Shown here piece by piece: positions 23,130-24,576 of a stretch of 24,576 bases of DNA. The notes below the pieces were generated by a model. The model had not been told where the DNA came from, did no database searches, and saw only the letters and a program-made list of their open reading frames with translations. Both the position numbers and the translations under genes were made by a program. How positions within the stretch are numbered: position 1 is the first letter of the stretch; each line of letters starts with the position of its first letter. Source of the stretch: Thiomargarita sp. (lineage in GTDB: Bacteria; Pseudomonadota; Gammaproteobacteria; Beggiatoales; Beggiatoaceae); NCBI GenBank assembly GCA_020721025.1, contig DYNO01000001.1, forward strand, positions 1-24,576, in the 5' to 3' direction.

Positions 23130-24576
23130 TTATCCAGTAGTACGATTCAAATGCCCTTCGTGGTGGTGTGTCTCCGGTTTTTTCTGCATTTTTCCCCCTG
23201 TTCTCGGTTTTTGTGGAGGTTGTATCGTTTTTTTAGTGGGTGTATGAACGGTCAATTGTGGGCGTGGACTGGAAACTGGGACTGTTTGGTAAATTTCAAA
23301 TTGAAAAAAACTGAGCAATTGATGCAACTCCCTCACTTGTTCTCGAGTAGTCTGACTGTTTGCTGTCAGTTCTTCAACCATTGCCGCATTCTGTTGGGTC
23401 GTTTCATCCAATTGAATAACCGCTTGATTAACTTGCGTAATTCCCGTTGATTGCTCCTGACCCGCCGCCGCAATTTCCGCAATAATATCGCTTACTTTTT
23501 TCACATTGAGAACAATTTGATCGAGGGCTGTCCCGGATTGATTCACCAAATTAGAACCTTCCTCAACTTTGGCTATGCTATTTTTAATCAATAACTTAAT
23601 TTCTTTCGCCGCCGCTGCACTGCGTTGTGCTAAATTGCGAACTTCCGCCGCGACCACAGCAAAACCGCGCCCTTGTTCTCCCGCTCGTGCTGCCTCGACC
23701 GCGGCATTCAGTGCTAATAGATTGGTTTGAAAAGCAATTTCATCAATCACACTGATAATATCAAACATCTGGGCACTGCTCTTATTCATTGCCAACATGG
23801 CTTGCACTGCCTCATAGACCACCTTGTTACCCTGCTCGGCACTCATTCTGGCTTCTAAGGATAATTGTTTGGCTTGCTGGACATTATCGACGGTCTGACG
23901 CACGGTCTCGGTCATTTCTTGCATACTTGATGCAGTTTCTTCCAACGCGGCGGCTTGTTCTTCAGTACGTTGGCTCAATGCGGCATTCCCAGAGGCAATT
24001 TCCTCAGAACCACTGTCAATCTGATCGGCAACTTGAGAAATATTTCCCATCATTTCATTTAATTTTTTCAACGTTGCATTGACATCTTGTTTGAGTTCAG
24101 AGAGTTGTCCAACATATTCATTAGACAAATTTTTGCACAAGTTACCCTGAGACATTGCTGAAAATACTTCCATCAATTCTTCGACAATTCGTTGATTAAT
24201 ATCTAAATTAAGATTCAAATCTGCCGCCACTCGCTTATTAAAAACCCCTTTTGCTGCATGTTCGACTGCTGTGCCAATTTCATTCATAATCTGATTGAGT
24301 TGCAACACGGAACTGTTGACGTTATTCTTGAGTTGCGACAACATACCTGTATAATTTTGGGTCATCGTTTCATTCAATTTTCCCATCGATACCGCGGCAA
24401 ATATCCGAATCACTTCCTCAACCATTTGTTGATTTAGGGATAAATTATGATTCAGGTTTTCAGACAGTTCTCGAAAAAAACCTTGCTTATTGACCAAAGA
24501 AACCCGTTGATCAAAAATACCCTGAGCCGCTGCATCAATCACTTGCCGGATATCTAACATGGTTTGCCGCAGTTGT
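23130..24576 (-). CDS. Methyl-accepting chemotaxis protein, C-terminal part (5' end outside window)
   Basis: The visible part is the cytoplasmic signalling portion of a chemoreceptor. Residues are numbered from the ATG at 24558-24560, but the frame stays open to the window edge with no ribosome site, so the true start is probably beyond it. Two HAMP-like modules of about 90 residues come first (near 1-90 and 91-170), each with a DAAAQG or EHAAKG helix and a SMGKL or SQGNL turn. The methylation helices (about 190-225 and 380-405) flank the kinase-control tip AFQTNLLALNAAVEAARAGE (276-295), which continues to about 315. The C-terminal 55 residues are a basic, proline-rich tail without a CheR-binding pentapeptide. 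Ligand domain and membrane helices are not seen. Confidence 0.92.
   Translation of the reverse strand, partial: QLRQTMLDIRQVIDAAAQGIFDQRVSLVNKQGFFRELSENLNHNLSLNQQMVEEVIRIFAAVSMGKLNETMTQNYTGMLSQLKNNVNSSVLQLNQIMNEIGTAVEHAAKGVFNKRVAADLNLNLDINQRIVEELMEVFSAMSQGNLCKNLSNEYVGQLSELKQDVNATLKKLNEMMGNISQVADQIDSGSEEIASGNAALSQRTEEQAAALEETASSMQEMTETVRQTVDNVQQAKQLSLEARMSAEQGNKVVYEAVQAMLAMNKSSAQMFDIISVIDEIAFQTNLLALNAAVEAARAGEQGRGFAVVAAEVRNLAQRSAAAAKEIKLLIKNSIAKVEEGSNLVNQSGTALDQIVLNVKKVSDIIAEIAAAGQEQSTGITQVNQAVIQLDETTQQNAAMVEELTANSQTTREQVRELHQLLSFFQFEIYQTVPVSSPRPQLTVHTPTKKTIQPPQKPRTGGKMQKKPETHHHEGHLNRTTG

Overview
The window looks like a chromosomal stretch of a slightly AT-rich gammaproteobacterium. It encodes a lipopolysaccharide heptosyltransferase (Gram-negative), a single-chain PurL of about 1290 residues, an rpe-gph pair and a small CHCC zinc-finger gene in front of waaF, a gammaproteobacterial arrangement. 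The LKGL-type repeat protein, the DUF3782-type nuclease-like protein and the multidomain signalling proteins recall large sulfur bacteria (Beggiatoaceae, Thiotrichales). That placement is from memory of the families and is not proven here. No tRNA, rRNA, CRISPR array, transposase or phage gene was found.

Layout. holA lies on the plus strand at the left edge (31-1041). From about 1.2 to 16.3 kb everything is on the minus strand: a two-helix membrane protein; uppP with a VanZ-like gene 2 bases behind it; a secreted DUF3365-type haem protein; a repeat-tailed protein of unknown function followed by two 5'-truncated copies of its own 3' end; purL; then a probable operon read right to left as response regulator, class III adenylate cyclase, DUF3782/PD-(D/E)XK-like protein, DUF4177 protein and small membrane protein. 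A 1.23 kb gene-free stretch (14127-15356) full of inverted repeats separates this from cysE. From 16.5 to 23.0 kb genes are on the plus strand: rpe-gph, an OLD/RecF-like ATPase, an adenosine-kinase-like PfkB protein with broken catalytic motifs, a type I-beta DAHP synthase, a CHCC zinc-finger protein and waaF. A methyl-accepting chemotaxis protein on the minus strand runs off the right edge.

How the genes work together. Most are core metabolism: replication clamp loading, undecaprenyl phosphate recycling, purine synthesis, cysteine synthesis, pentose phosphate and glycolate salvage, aromatic synthesis and LPS core. The accessory interest lies in five places: the cyclase operon, whose cyclase carries three dimerisation/phosphoacceptor-like modules but no kinase ATPase domain; the truncated tandem copies at 4.2-5.2 kb; the repeat-rich gap at 14.1-15.4 kb; the apparent pseudokinase at 19.6 kb; and the cysteine-rich tail on CysE. 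I found no clear complete new defence or mobile system. The nearest candidates are the orphan ATPase and the cyclase operon.
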